Position numbers and translations under genes: made by a program. A DNA stretch of 35,348 bases from Vulcanimicrobiota bacterium. Its GTDB lineage: Bacteria > Vulcanimicrobiota > Vulcanimicrobiia > Vulcanimicrobiales > Vulcanimicrobiaceae. A model generated the notes under the pieces. It ran no database searches. It was not told where the DNA came from and was given only the letters and a program-made list of their open reading frames with translations. This document shows, piece by piece, positions 7,851 through 16,822 of this stretch. Where the stretch lies: assembly GCA_003164495.1 (NCBI GenBank), contig PLTN01000038.1:1-35348 (forward strand), in the 5' to 3' direction. How positions within the stretch are numbered: position 1 is the first letter of the stretch; each line of letters starts with the position of its first letter.

Positions 7851-8735
7851 ATGGAAAAGTTCGTTCCGCTGATCAGCTCCAGGCGCACCGGGCCGCTGGG
7901 CATGGCCCACTTACCGCGGTTCTGGGTGAAAATGCGCGCCAATGCAGTGGGTTTGCTCGCTGAGGGCTACCGCCATGGGGCCGGCGGCACGGACGAAGAT
8001 CTGCTGACGACGTTCGGGATCGACCTGGGCGCCTTCACCGCCTTTATCGCGACCGCGCCCGACTACTTGGCGTGCGAGGCCTGGGTGCGCGAGAACGCGG
8101 CCGATACGTCGCCCGAAAAGATCCGCGCCTTCACCGACCACTGGCTCTCGTTCGTGATGCCCGAACCACGTCAAACGGAGTGGACTACCCGCTTCGGCCT
8201 CGCTCCGGGAACGTACACCAAGGCGATGGCGCTCAACGAGCTCGATGACTGGGATCTCGTGCACGAACAGCTGCGCGCGCCGGACGCGCCCACGACGCCG
8301 CTCGTGCCGGCGATCAGCAGCGCGCTGGAGGGCCCGCTCGGTGCGCTGCACCTGCCGCGCCTGTGGATCAAACGCCGCGCGTTCGCCGCGGGCCGCTTGC
8401 CCGAAGGGTATCGCATCGGCGCCAAGGGCTTCGATGCGAAGGTGGCCGAGATACTCGGCTTCGATTACGAGGCGCTGGCCGCGTACATCGATGCCGAAGC
8501 GCCGAGCTATCTTGCCACGGAGAAATGGGTGCGCGAGAACGCCAAGACGTTGAACGCCGAGACGATCGCGGCCCTCAACAAGCACGTGCTCGCGACCAAG
8601 CTGCCGGAGCAGTATGCGCCCGGCATGCGCGCGCGCTTGGGTTTGCCGGATTCGTACGTTTTGAGTATTCCGATCAACGATCTCGATGATTGGCTCGAAT
8701 TGCACGAAGCGCTCAAGGCCGTCGCGCCGGTTTAG
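7851..8735 (+). CDS. Tandem DUF5069 domain protein
   Basis: 294 residues made of two homologous halves of about 140 residues. Each begins GPLG-x-x-HLPR-x-W-x-K-R and continues with GYR, GID/GFDY, WVREN and a closing LDDW-x-x-x-HE. The pattern fits the uncharacterised DUF5069 family, usually a single domain, so this looks like an internal duplication and fusion. No signal peptide or membrane segment is visible, so it is likely cytoplasmic. Function unknown. ATG 7851 is used; earlier in-frame codons lie over the divergent arg promoter. The next gene starts one base after the stop, suggesting an operon. Confidence 0.7.
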   Translation: MEKFVPLISSRRTGPLGMAHLPRFWVKMRANAVGLLAEGYRHGAGGTDEDLLTTFGIDLGAFTAFIATAPDYLACEAWVRENAADTSPEKIRAFTDHWLSFVMPEPRQTEWTTRFGLAPGTYTKAMALNELDDWDLVHEQLRAPDAPTTPLVPAISSALEGPLGALHLPRLWIKRRAFAAGRLPEGYRIGAKGFDAKVAEILGFDYEALAAYIDAEAPSYLATEKWVRENAKTLNAETIAALNKHVLATKLPEQYAPGMRARLGLPDSYVLSIPINDLDDWLELHEALKAVAPV

Positions 8736-8736
8736 C

Positions 8737-9633
8737 GTGCGGCGCGCGGGCGCGTTCCTGCGGCTCGCACGTCCGGTCTTCTTGATCGGCGGCTTTGCCG
8801 GGTTCGGACTGGGTGCGGCGGTCGCGCGCTTCGACGGTTACGCGCTGGATTGGCGCGCCTATCTTTTGGGTCAGCTTATCGTCACGTCGTTTCACGTGAT
8901 GGTGCACTTCGGTAACGACTACTTCGATCGCGAGACCGACGTGCCGGGCGTGCGGACGCCGTGGTCCGGCGGCAGCGGTGTGCTGCCCGAGGGCGCGTTG
9001 CCCGCGTGGGTCGCGCTCGCCGCCGCGCGTGCGTGCGCTGTGATCGGTTGTGCCGCGGCGCTGTTCGCCGCCGCGAGCGGCGCGTTCGTGCTCGCCGTCG
9101 TGGGGCTCGCGATCGGCGCGCTCGCGTGGGCCTACAGCGCGCCGCCGTTCCGTCTGCTCGCGCGCGGGCTCGGCGAACTCGACACCGTGGCGGTCGTCGC
9201 GCTGCTCGTTCCGTTCGCGGGCTACGCGGCCTTTGCACATACGCTGAGCGGACACGCGCTGATCGCGACCGTGCCCGGTGCGTGCGCGATGTTCGCGATG
9301 ATGCTCGCGGTCGAGATGCCCGACGTTTCCGCCGATGCCGCGAGCGGCAAACGGAATCTCGTCGTGCGCTGGGGTATCGCGAGTGCGGCGATCGCCGCGC
9401 GGACGCTCGCGTCGGGCGCGGTGCTGCTGCTGCTCTTCGTGGGCAGCACGACGTTCGGGGCACCACCGCCGGCGTTCGTGGCCGTGATTCCGGTTGCGAT
9501 CGTGGCGGCGGCGTTCGCCGCACCGCAATACGTCGCGCACTTATCGTTCGCGACGTTTCCGTTTCTCGGGGTGGCGCTCTACGGGCTGACGACGTGCGCG
9601 GGCATCGTCATCGTCCTGACCGGCGCCGCTTAG
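8737..9633 (+). CDS. UbiA/MenA-family prenyltransferase
   Basis: 298-residue polytopic membrane protein with about eight hydrophobic segments. The first Asp-rich motif NDYFDRETD (60-68) binds diphosphate through Mg2+; the second is DVSADAASGKRN (about 183-194). The following VRTPWSGGSGVLPEG resembles MenA-type 1,4-dihydroxy-2-naphthoate prenyltransferases, so a role in menaquinone or a related prenylated compound is likely, but substrate is not proven. GTG at 8737 follows the previous stop by one base. The stop overlaps the convergent OsmC stop by four bases. Confidence 0.8.
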   Translation: MRRAGAFLRLARPVFLIGGFAGFGLGAAVARFDGYALDWRAYLLGQLIVTSFHVMVHFGNDYFDRETDVPGVRTPWSGGSGVLPEGALPAWVALAAARACAVIGCAAALFAAASGAFVLAVVGLAIGALAWAYSAPPFRLLARGLGELDTVAVVALLVPFAGYAAFAHTLSGHALIATVPGACAMFAMMLAVEMPDVSADAASGKRNLVVRWGIASAAIAARTLASGAVLLLLFVGSTTFGAPPPAFVAVIPVAIVAAAFAAPQYVAHLSFATFPFLGVALYGLTTCAGIVIVLTGAA

Positions 9634-10073
9634 CTCTTGCGGCTGGCGTTCAGCGTGGTGGGGATCGTGTGCAGCGCCTTGCCGATCGGGCACGATTCTT
9701 TCGCCGTTTGAGCGAGCTGCGCAAACTCATCGTCCAGAATGCCGGCGACCACGACGACCGTCGTCAACTCGATCGACGGGATCGCGAAACCGCCGTCTTG
9801 ACGGTGCAGGTGCACCTTCGCCGTGGTGTCGATCGAACTCGGCGAGTGTCCGGCGCGCGTCAGCGTCGCATCGAGTGCCATCGTGAAGCACGCGGCCAGT
9901 GAAGCGCCCAGCAATTCTTCAGGATTGGTGCCGGGCTCGCCGGCGAAGCGGGTTCCGAAAGAGTAGTCAGCGGTGATTTTCCCGCTGCCGGTGGTGATCG
10001 TGCCGTGACCTTTGGCTACGTCGCCCTCCCAATGAACGGAGGCGCCGCGAACGATATCGTCGGGAACATGCAT
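9630..10073 (-). CDS. OsmC family peroxiredoxin
   Basis: 147 residues, the usual OsmC length. The N-terminal ASVHWEGDVAKGHGTITT and the core GTNPEELLGASLAACFTMAL are typical of OsmC. The two catalytic cysteines are Cys62 (AACF) and Cys128 (ESCPIGKAL), which reduce organic hydroperoxides. ATG 10073 is chosen from the family N-terminus; the long upstream frame is the shadow of the divergent gene. No clear Shine-Dalgarno. Convergent with the prenyltransferase gene. Confidence 0.87.
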   Translation of the reverse strand: MHVPDDIVRGASVHWEGDVAKGHGTITTGSGKITADYSFGTRFAGEPGTNPEELLGASLAACFTMALDATLTRAGHSPSSIDTTAKVHLHRQDGGFAIPSIELTTVVVVAGILDDEFAQLAQTAKESCPIGKALHTIPTTLNASRKS

Positions 10074-10151
10074 GCCGCCCAAAAGGCGATCATCGCAGTG
10101 CGGGTTGCGGCGCCGCGGTCCCTGCCGCACGTCCGGCGAAGGGAGGTTCCG

Positions 10152-11510
10152 ATGCAGGAGGACCTCGACCGCGCCCGGCGCCTGGCCGAACTCGACCGCA
10201 CCGATGAGGCACGCGATGCCTATCTGCAACTGCTCGCCCGGGCGCCGGACGATCTGCGCGCGCTCAATGACTTCGGAACGTTTCTGATGCGGGGCGGTTA
10301 TCGTGCGGCGGCGCGCACCGTCTACGAGCGCGCGCTCGCAATCGATCCGCAGGCGGCGCCGGCGCATGCCAACTTGGCCAACGTGCTCTTCGCCGACAAC
10401 GCTTACGATGAAGCGCGGGCACACTACGAAGCGGCGCTCGCGATCGACCCGCACAACGCGGCGGCGCATCAGGGCCTCAGTTACGCGCTCACCCGGCTCG
10501 GGCGTGATGATGAAGCGCTGGTGCACCGGCGGCTCGGGTTCACCGGACGCGCGCTCACCACCGCACCGTTCCGCGGGGCGGGCCGTCCGGTCGACGTGCT
10601 GCTGTGCGTCTGCGCGGCCGGCGGCACGCTCTACACCGATACGTTCCTCGACGATCGCATCTTCCGCGTTACGACGCTGGTCGCCGACATGTACGACGGC
10701 ACGCCGGCACGGCCGCAGGTCGACGTCGTGTTCAACGCGATCAGCGACGCGGACCGCGCCGGCGCTGCGCTGGCGGCCGTGGAGGGGCTTTTGGCGCACA
10801 ACACGCAGCCGGTGATCAACGCGCCGGCGCGCGTGCGCACCACCGCGCGGGCCGCGGGTGCCGAACGCCTCGCGGCGATCGCGGGCGTCGTCGCGCCGCG
10901 CATCGCGACGGTTCCGCTCGCTGCGCTGCGCGCGTCGGCCGCGGAGGTCGTGGCGCAGCACGGCTTCGCGTTTCCGCTGCTCGTTCGCGCGCCGGGATTT
11001 CATACGGGACAGCATTTCGTGCGCGTCGAGAGCGCGGCCGAACTGCCGGCGGCGATCGCCGGATTTCCCGGCGCCGACGCGCTCTTGATCGAGTACATCG
11101 ACCTGCGCGGCGAGGACGGACGCGTCCGCAAGTATCGCGTGATGGCCGTCGGCGGCACGCTCTACCCGCTGCACCTCGCGGTGTCGCGCGAATGGAAGGT
11201 GCACTATTTCACCGCCGACATGGCGTCCGATGCGGCGAACCGGGGAGAAGACGAGCGCTTTCTCGCCGACCCCATAAATACCATAGGTACGCGCGGGTGG
11301 GCGGCGCTGGGCCGGATTCGCGACGCGCTCGGGCTCGAGTACGCCGGGATCGATTTCGGGATCGACCGCACCGGACGCATCGTCGCCTTCGAGGCGAACG
11401 CGACGATGATCGTACTCCCGCCCGGGCCCGATACGATCTGGGACTACCGGCGCGCGCCGGTTGCACGCATCGTCGATGCGGTTCGGGCCATGCTGCTTGC
11501 TCCTCAATGA
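10152..11510 (+). CDS. TPR repeat and ATP-grasp-like fusion protein
   Basis: 452 residues. The first about 130 residues form four tetratricopeptide units (ALAIDPQAAPAHANLANVLF and DEARAHYEAALAIDPHN are classic). The rest looks like an ATP-grasp ligase: a substrate domain beginning VDVLLCVCAAGG, a central FPLLVRAPGFHTGQHFVRV with LLIEYIDLRGEDGRVRKYRV, and the C-terminal GIDFGIDRTGRIVAFEANATM carrying the Asp/Glu/Asn pattern for Mg-ATP. Such enzymes join a carboxylate to an amine or thiol. The substrate is unknown; the TPR part may recruit a protein partner. ATG 10152 has GGGAGG at 10141-10146; an in-frame upstream extension is rejected. Divergent from OsmC. Confidence 0.72.
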   Translation: MQEDLDRARRLAELDRTDEARDAYLQLLARAPDDLRALNDFGTFLMRGGYRAAARTVYERALAIDPQAAPAHANLANVLFADNAYDEARAHYEAALAIDPHNAAAHQGLSYALTRLGRDDEALVHRRLGFTGRALTTAPFRGAGRPVDVLLCVCAAGGTLYTDTFLDDRIFRVTTLVADMYDGTPARPQVDVVFNAISDADRAGAALAAVEGLLAHNTQPVINAPARVRTTARAAGAERLAAIAGVVAPRIATVPLAALRASAAEVVAQHGFAFPLLVRAPGFHTGQHFVRVESAAELPAAIAGFPGADALLIEYIDLRGEDGRVRKYRVMAVGGTLYPLHLAVSREWKVHYFTADMASDAANRGEDERFLADPINTIGTRGWAALGRIRDALGLEYAGIDFGIDRTGRIVAFEANATMIVLPPGPDTIWDYRRAPVARIVDAVRAMLLAPQ

Positions 11511-11540
11511 GCCCGCGAGGCGGGTCGCGTATCACCGGGC

Positions 11541-12716
11541 ATGCACGCTCAGGTAGGAATCGTCGGAGCCGGGCCGGCCGGCCTCATACTCTCGCATCTG
11601 CTCCATCGCGCCGGCATCGAGTCGGTGATCGTGGAGGCGCGTTCGCGTGCGTACTGCGAGGGCCGCATCCGGGCCGGGGTACTGGAACACGGCAGCGTCG
11701 ATCTGTTGAACGCGACCGGTCTCGGCGAACGGATGACGCGCGAGGGCTTGGTTCATCGCGGCATCTACTTGCGTTTCGGCGGACGCAGCCACCATATCGA
11801 CTTCGCCGAGCTGACCGGCAAGACGATCATGGTCTACGGCCAGCACGAAGTCGTCAAGGACGTGATCGCTGCGCGGCTCGCCGCGGGCGGCACGATTCTC
11901 TTTGATTCGAGCGACGTTTCGATCGAGCGCTTCGATACCGCGCAGCCTTCGATCCGCTTTCGCGACGCGAATGGCGAAGCCCAGCGCCTTTCCTGCGATT
12001 TCATCGCCGGCTGTGACGGTTTTCACGGCGTCTGCCGCCCGAGCGTTCCCGCCGGCGAGCTGACGTTCTTCGATCGCATCTACCCGTTCGCGTGGCTGGG
12101 AATTCTGGCCGACGCGCCGCCGGTGTGCGATGAGCTGATCTATTCCCATACCGATCGGGGCTTCGCCCTGTTCAGCCAGCGGTCGCCGGCCGTGCAGCGG
12201 TACTACTTACAGTGCACGCCGGATGAAGACATCGACGAATGGTCCGACACGCGCATCTGGCATGAATTGCAGGCCCGCTTGCAGGGCGAAGATCCGCCCG
12301 AACTCATCGAAGGCGTGATCACGCAGAAGGGCGTGACCGCGATGCGCAGTTTCGTGACCGAACCGATGCAGTACGGACGCTTGTTCCTGGCCGGCGACTC
12401 GGCGCACATCGTGCCGCCGACCGGTGCAAAGGGCATGAACCTCGCGATCGCCGACGTGGCGGCGCTCTCGGCCGGGCTCGAGCGCTACTACCGCGACGGA
12501 TCGATGAGCCTGCTCGACGGGTACTCCGCGCACGTGCTCAATCGCGTGTGGCGGGCCGAGCGCTTTTCGTGGTGGATGACGTCGATGCTGCACCGCTTCG
12601 ACGATCAGAGCGCGTTCGATCGCAAGCTGCAGCTCTCCGAACTCGAATACATCACGAGCTCGCACGCCGGATCGCAAAGCCTGGCCGAGAACTACGTCGG
12701 CTTCGCGATGACCTGA
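11541..12716 (+). CDS. pobA: 4-hydroxybenzoate 3-monooxygenase
   Basis: FAD/NAD(P)H hydroxylase (391 aa) producing protocatechuate from 4-hydroxybenzoate. It shows the FAD-binding GAGPAG (9-14), RAGVLEHGSVDLL, the DG motif CDGFHGVCRPS, substrate contacts in GFALFSQRS (the Ser and Arg of P. fluorescens PobA), the GD motif LAGDSAHIVPPTGAKGMNLA, and the C-terminal LAENYVGF with the second active-site tyrosine. Length matches PobA. It starts 30 nt after the TPR/ATP-grasp gene, separated by a small hairpin (11511-11525); no clear Shine-Dalgarno. No pca ring-cleavage genes are in the window. The 3' end overlaps the convergent MFS gene by 25 nt. Confidence 0.93.
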   Translation: MHAQVGIVGAGPAGLILSHLLHRAGIESVIVEARSRAYCEGRIRAGVLEHGSVDLLNATGLGERMTREGLVHRGIYLRFGGRSHHIDFAELTGKTIMVYGQHEVVKDVIAARLAAGGTILFDSSDVSIERFDTAQPSIRFRDANGEAQRLSCDFIAGCDGFHGVCRPSVPAGELTFFDRIYPFAWLGILADAPPVCDELIYSHTDRGFALFSQRSPAVQRYYLQCTPDEDIDEWSDTRIWHELQARLQGEDPPELIEGVITQKGVTAMRSFVTEPMQYGRLFLAGDSAHIVPPTGAKGMNLAIADVAALSAGLERYYRDGSMSLLDGYSAHVLNRVWRAERFSWWMTSMLHRFDDQSAFDRKLQLSELEYITSSHAGSQSLAENYVGFAMT

Positions 12717-14062
12717 CGCCGTTCGACGGCGAGCGTGAAGGCGAACCCGGCCAGTACGAGCACGCCCGAGATCGCGAAGATCTGCGCGTACGCCGCGGCA
12801 TCTTGCTGCAACACGATCGCCACGAGCGCGGGCCCCGCAGCGGCGCCGGCGATGCGCAGCAGGTTGAAGAAGCCGATGCCCGCGCCGTAACGCCCCGCCG
12901 CCGTTTGCGTTGCGCCGGATGCGCCGGCCGTATATTGCGCGGCGAGCGCGGCGCCGAGCAGCACCATCGCCGGGAAGAACATCCACAGGCCGAGTTGCAG
13001 GTACACCGTCAGCGCCAGCAACGCGGCGGCGGCAGCAACCGCGATCAGCCCGAGCTGGATCGTCCCGCCGCTGCCGTAACGCCGCACGAGGACGCTCGAA
13101 AACGGTGCGATCAAGGCCATGGCGAGCGGCATCGTGAGCGTGATGAAGCCGGCGGCAGCAACCGGTACCGCCAGCGCTTGCCGGAGGTAGAGCGGAATCG
13201 CGAGCAGCGCCGCGGCAAACGCGAGTGTCGAGGCGAAGATGCCGACGCAGCTGGTGACGTACGACGGCTCGCGGAACGCCTGCGGCGATACGAACGGTGC
13301 CGGCGCCGTGCGGATCACCCAAATGAACGCGAACAAACTCGCGCCGCCGCCCAACGCGATCAGCGCCAGCCATGGCGAGCGCAGGCCGAGCTGCGGAATC
13401 GCCGTGAGCGCACTGAGCAGCAACAGCGCGGCCAGCGTGAGCGTGCCCGCGCCGCGCCACTCCAGCGGTTGCCGCCGCGGGACGTCGCCGGGCAGATAGC
13501 GCCACGCGCCGATGCACGCAAACACCGCGATGAACGCGGCCGGCAAGAAGATCGAACGCCAGCCGAAGAGGCTCGTGAAGATGCCGCCCAGCGGCGGCCC
13601 GAGCGCTTGTCCGGCGCTGTTCGCCATCGCCCACGCGCTGAGCGCGAGGGGCCGGTCGCCGGGATCGTAGAGTTCGGCCAAGAGCGTCATCACCAGCGGC
13701 ACGATGCCGGCGGCTGCCGCGCCTTGCACGATGCGCACGACAACGAGGACGGCGAGGTTCGGAGCGACCGCGCCCACGACGCTGCCGATTCCGTACACGG
13801 CAATGACGATGCAGTACACCTTGCGGCGCCCGAAGCGGTTGCCGAGCCAATCACCGAGCGGCAGCAACGTCGCGAACGTGATCGCTTGCGAGGTGATGAG
13901 CAGCGATGCATCCGCGATCGAAACGTGCAGGTCGCGGGCGATGTCGGCGATCGGCACGTTGAGGATCGTGCTGCCCAGTACCGACATGAACGTGCCGGAG
14001 ACGACCGCGACGGTCGCGATCGTGCGCCCGGAGGGATTCCGGGTCTCCGCTGAGGACGCCAT
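12692..14062 (-). CDS. MFS transporter, DHA2/EmrB-QacA type
   Basis: 456-residue membrane protein with many hydrophobic helices. VVSGTFMSVLGSTILNVPIADIARDL and GDWLGNRFGRRKVY are the motif D and motif A regions of drug:H+ antiporters of the 14-helix family, and RIVQGAAAAGIVPL and GQALGPPLGGIFTSLFGWRSIFL (motif C) support it. Start ATG 14062 has GAGGA about six bases upstream. It lies between pobA and a flavin monooxygenase, so it may carry aromatic acids or their products, but this is inference. Its start is 62 nt from the divergent LLM gene. Confidence 0.85.
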   Translation of the reverse strand: MASSAETRNPSGRTIATVAVVSGTFMSVLGSTILNVPIADIARDLHVSIADASLLITSQAITFATLLPLGDWLGNRFGRRKVYCIVIAVYGIGSVVGAVAPNLAVLVVVRIVQGAAAAGIVPLVMTLLAELYDPGDRPLALSAWAMANSAGQALGPPLGGIFTSLFGWRSIFLPAAFIAVFACIGAWRYLPGDVPRRQPLEWRGAGTLTLAALLLLSALTAIPQLGLRSPWLALIALGGGASLFAFIWVIRTAPAPFVSPQAFREPSYVTSCVGIFASTLAFAAALLAIPLYLRQALAVPVAAAGFITLTMPLAMALIAPFSSVLVRRYGSGGTIQLGLIAVAAAAALLALTVYLQLGLWMFFPAMVLLGAALAAQYTAGASGATQTAAGRYGAGIGFFNLLRIAGAAAGPALVAIVLQQDAAAYAQIFAISGVLVLAGFAFTLAVERRQVIAKPT

Positions 14063-14124
14063 TGGAATCCTCGCTTGACGAGAATGCCAGGACGTCCCTC
14101 CCCCGCGGTCATACACTAGACCGC

Positions 14125-15324
14125 ATGAAGGTCTTTGTCTTCGATCTCTTGCCCTATGGTGAAAATCTCGCGCACCTGCAGGTCGGCAAAGAGCTTCCAT
14201 ATCCGCTCTCTCGGAAGTATTTCAAGCCCGACGTCGCCGTGCGCACCTACGCGGAACATCTCGACGCATGGGCGCTGATGGACGAGCTCGGATATGACGG
14301 TGTCGGGTTCAACGAGCATCACACCTCGCCGTACGGGCTGATGAATTCGCCGAACTTGATGGCGGCATCGGCGGCGCAACGCACGAAGAACATCAAGCTG
14401 CTGATTTACGGCAACTTGCTGCCGCTGCACGAGCCGCTGCGGTTGGCCGAAGAGCTGGCGATGCTCGACTGCCTCTCGAACGGCCGCCTGATCTCGGGCT
14501 TCGCGCGCGGCATTCCGCGCGAGTACAACGTGCACAACGTCAAGCACGCGGAGTCGCGCGCGCGTTTCGAAGAAGCCTACGACATCATCACGCGGGCTTG
14601 GACCGAAGACGTGTTCTCCTACGAGGGCAAGTTCTGGTCGTATCGCGACGTGGGGATCTGGCCGCGGCCGGTGCAGCAACCGATGCCGCCCGTCTGGACG
14701 CCGATTTCGAGCAGCAAGGAATCGATCGAGTGGGCCGGCCGGCACAATATCCCGATCACCCCCGGTCTCGGCTCGCGCGGGATGCGCGAAGACATCACGC
14801 GCTACTACGCGCAGTGTCTCGCCGCGGCCGGTCACACGATCACGCCCGGCCACCTGACGATCGGGATCGAAGCGTATGTCGCCGACAGCAAAGCCCAGGC
14901 TGTGCGCGAGTACGGCCCGCACCATCTCTACTTCAACCGCGTGCTGTTCAGCCACGGCAACACGACCGAACTCGACCTCAACACGAAGACCGGCTATCTC
15001 AGCGATCAGTCGGCGAGCTTCATGCGCCCGGAAAATCTCGGAGCGGCGGCGCGTTCGCGTTCCGACTATCGCGACATGACGATGGCCGACGTCGAGCGGA
15101 AGGCCGAGACGCTGCCGTGGGGGACCGCGGCGGAAGTGCGCGACCGGATCATCGAAGACGCGGAACATGCCGGCGCCGAGACGGTGCTGATGAGCTTCAA
15201 TCGCGGCGCGATGCCGCACGAGATGTTCGTCGAGCAGATCCGGCGGTTCGCCAAGGACGTTCTGCCGGCGCTGCAAGCGCATCAGATCACGACCGTGCCG
15301 TTCGCAGCGGGGGCCGTGACCTAA
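14125..15324 (+). CDS. Luciferase-like (LLM) flavin-dependent monooxygenase
   Basis: 399 residues of the bacterial luciferase TIM-barrel fold. Supporting segments are DELGYDGVGFNEHHTSPYG, the strand KLLIYGNLLPLHEPLRLAEELAMLDCLSNGRLISGFARGIPR (typical LLM core) and PPVWTPISSS. Such enzymes use reduced FMN or F420 to oxidise organic substrates. The true substrate is unknown. ATG 14125 has no Shine-Dalgarno; a TACACT hexamer lies seven bases before it, so a leaderless message is possible but no good -35 is seen. An MFS gene follows 3 nt after the stop, probably the same operon. Confidence 0.85.
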   Translation: MKVFVFDLLPYGENLAHLQVGKELPYPLSRKYFKPDVAVRTYAEHLDAWALMDELGYDGVGFNEHHTSPYGLMNSPNLMAASAAQRTKNIKLLIYGNLLPLHEPLRLAEELAMLDCLSNGRLISGFARGIPREYNVHNVKHAESRARFEEAYDIITRAWTEDVFSYEGKFWSYRDVGIWPRPVQQPMPPVWTPISSSKESIEWAGRHNIPITPGLGSRGMREDITRYYAQCLAAAGHTITPGHLTIGIEAYVADSKAQAVREYGPHHLYFNRVLFSHGNTTELDLNTKTGYLSDQSASFMRPENLGAAARSRSDYRDMTMADVERKAETLPWGTAAEVRDRIIEDAEHAGAETVLMSFNRGAMPHEMFVEQIRRFAKDVLPALQAHQITTVPFAAGAVT

Positions 15325-15327
15325 GCC

Positions 15328-16788
15328 TTGTCCCTCAAACGTCTCTTCGCGCCGGAGTTCCGTCAGCAACTGATCGCGTTGACGGTGGCATGCGCGTTCT
15401 TCATGGAAATGCTCGACGGCAGCGTGATCGCGACGGCGCTGCCGCAGATGGCGCAGTCGTTCCACGAGAACGCGGTCAACCTCAGCATCGGGATGTCGGC
15501 GTATCTGCTGACGCTCGCGATCTTCATCCCTTCGAGCGGCTGGATCGCCGACCGGTTCGGATCGAAGACGATCTTCCTGAGCGCGATCGCGATCTTCACC
15601 GTCGCCTCGGTGCTGTGCGGTATCTCGAATACGCTCTTCGAGTTCACCGCCGCGCGCATCGTACAAGGCGTGGGCGGCGCGATGATGGTGCCGGTGGGCC
15701 GGCTCGTGGTGCTGCGCAGCAGCGACAAGCGCGACCTCGTCAACATGATGCAGTTCATCTCGACGCCGGGTCTGATCGCGCCGATGCTCGGGCCGCCGGT
15801 CGGCGGTTTCATCACGACGTTCTCATCGTGGCGCTGGATCTTTTTCTTGAACGTTCCAATCGGCGTGCTCGGGCTCGTGCTGGTAATGGCGTTCATGGTC
15901 AACCACAAGATCGAAGAACGCCGCTCGTTCGACAGGTTGGGGTTCGTCCTCAGCGGAGCCGGTCTCGCCTCATTGCTCTTCGGCCTCGATCAACTCGGCC
16001 GCCCGAGCATTTCGCCCACGTTCACGGTGCTCCTGATCAGCTGCGGCGTGGTGGTCTGCGGTTTTGCCTACCTGCACCTGATTCGCACGGAGCATCCGCT
16101 GCTCGATCTCTCGCTCTTCCGGATCCAGACGTTCAAGATCTCGACGCTGCTGGCCGGCACCTCGTTCCGGATCGTGATCGGCACGACGCCGTTTTTGTGG
16201 CCGCTGCTCTTTCAAGTCGGTTTCGGCATGTCTGCGTTCGCATCGGGTTCGCTCACGATCGCCTGCGCGGTCGGCGACTTCATGACGAAATTCGTTTCAA
16301 AGCGGATCCTGCAGCGTTTCGGGTTCCGTCAAACCCTCACCATCAACGGGGTCTTCTGCGCGCTGGCCGTCGCCGCATGCGCGCTGTTCAGCGCATCCAC
16401 GCCCGTCGTCGTCATCGCCGTCGTCCTGTTCATCATCGGCTGCTCGCGCTCGGTGCAGTTCGGCTCGTTCAACGCCTTGACGTACGGCGACGTGCCGCAA
16501 ACGCGCATGAGCGCGGCGAGCTCGCTCGCCAGTACGCTGCAGCAGCTGGCGTTCGGTGTCGGCGTCGCCTACGGCGCGCTGGTACTGCACCTCGCAGCGC
16601 TCTGGAATGGACGCAGCGGAGGCTTCACCGTTGCCGACTTCCACCTCGCGTTCCTCGCCACGGCAGCGCTCGCGCTGTTCTCCGCGTTCTCGTTCACGCG
16701 CCTCGCCCCCAACGCCGGAGCCGAAGCCAGCGGCCACCAACCCCAAGAGCCCTCCGCGCCGGCAGTCGGCTACGCGACACGTAGTTGA
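15328..16788 (+). CDS. MFS transporter, DHA2/EmrB family
   Basis: 486-residue 14-helix-type transporter. ACAFFMEMLDGSVIATALPQMAQSF (helix 1), GWIADRFGSKTIF (motif A), RIVQGVGGAMMVPVGRLVVLR and APMLGPPVGGFITTFSSWRWIFFLNVPIG (motif C) are clear. The start is a TTG at 15328, 3 nt past the LLM stop; the first ATG-encoded Met in frame would delete part of helix 1. Co-transcribed with the LLM oxygenase, so it may import the substrate or export the product. Confidence 0.87.
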   Translation: MSLKRLFAPEFRQQLIALTVACAFFMEMLDGSVIATALPQMAQSFHENAVNLSIGMSAYLLTLAIFIPSSGWIADRFGSKTIFLSAIAIFTVASVLCGISNTLFEFTAARIVQGVGGAMMVPVGRLVVLRSSDKRDLVNMMQFISTPGLIAPMLGPPVGGFITTFSSWRWIFFLNVPIGVLGLVLVMAFMVNHKIEERRSFDRLGFVLSGAGLASLLFGLDQLGRPSISPTFTVLLISCGVVVCGFAYLHLIRTEHPLLDLSLFRIQTFKISTLLAGTSFRIVIGTTPFLWPLLFQVGFGMSAFASGSLTIACAVGDFMTKFVSKRILQRFGFRQTLTINGVFCALAVAACALFSASTPVVVIAVVLFIIGCSRSVQFGSFNALTYGDVPQTRMSAASSLASTLQQLAFGVGVAYGALVLHLAALWNGRSGGFTVADFHLAFLATAALALFSAFSFTRLAPNAGAEASGHQPQEPSAPAVGYATRS

Positions 16789-16822
16789 GTCACCGTTGTG
16801 GGCGATAGTCGAAATTATCTAT

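Noticed and set aside
10074-11507. Upstream extension of the OsmC frame to 625 residues
   Set aside because: Lies antisense to the TPR/ATP-grasp gene; family length and N-terminus place the start at 10073.
12696-14053. Long plus-strand frame over the MFS gene
   Set aside because: Arg/Asp/His-rich antisense frame; the minus strand encodes a clear MFS protein.
14081-14125. A full -35/-10 promoter for the LLM gene
   Set aside because: TACACT is suitably placed but the nearest TTGACG is 31 nt away; no good -35 at 16-18 nt.
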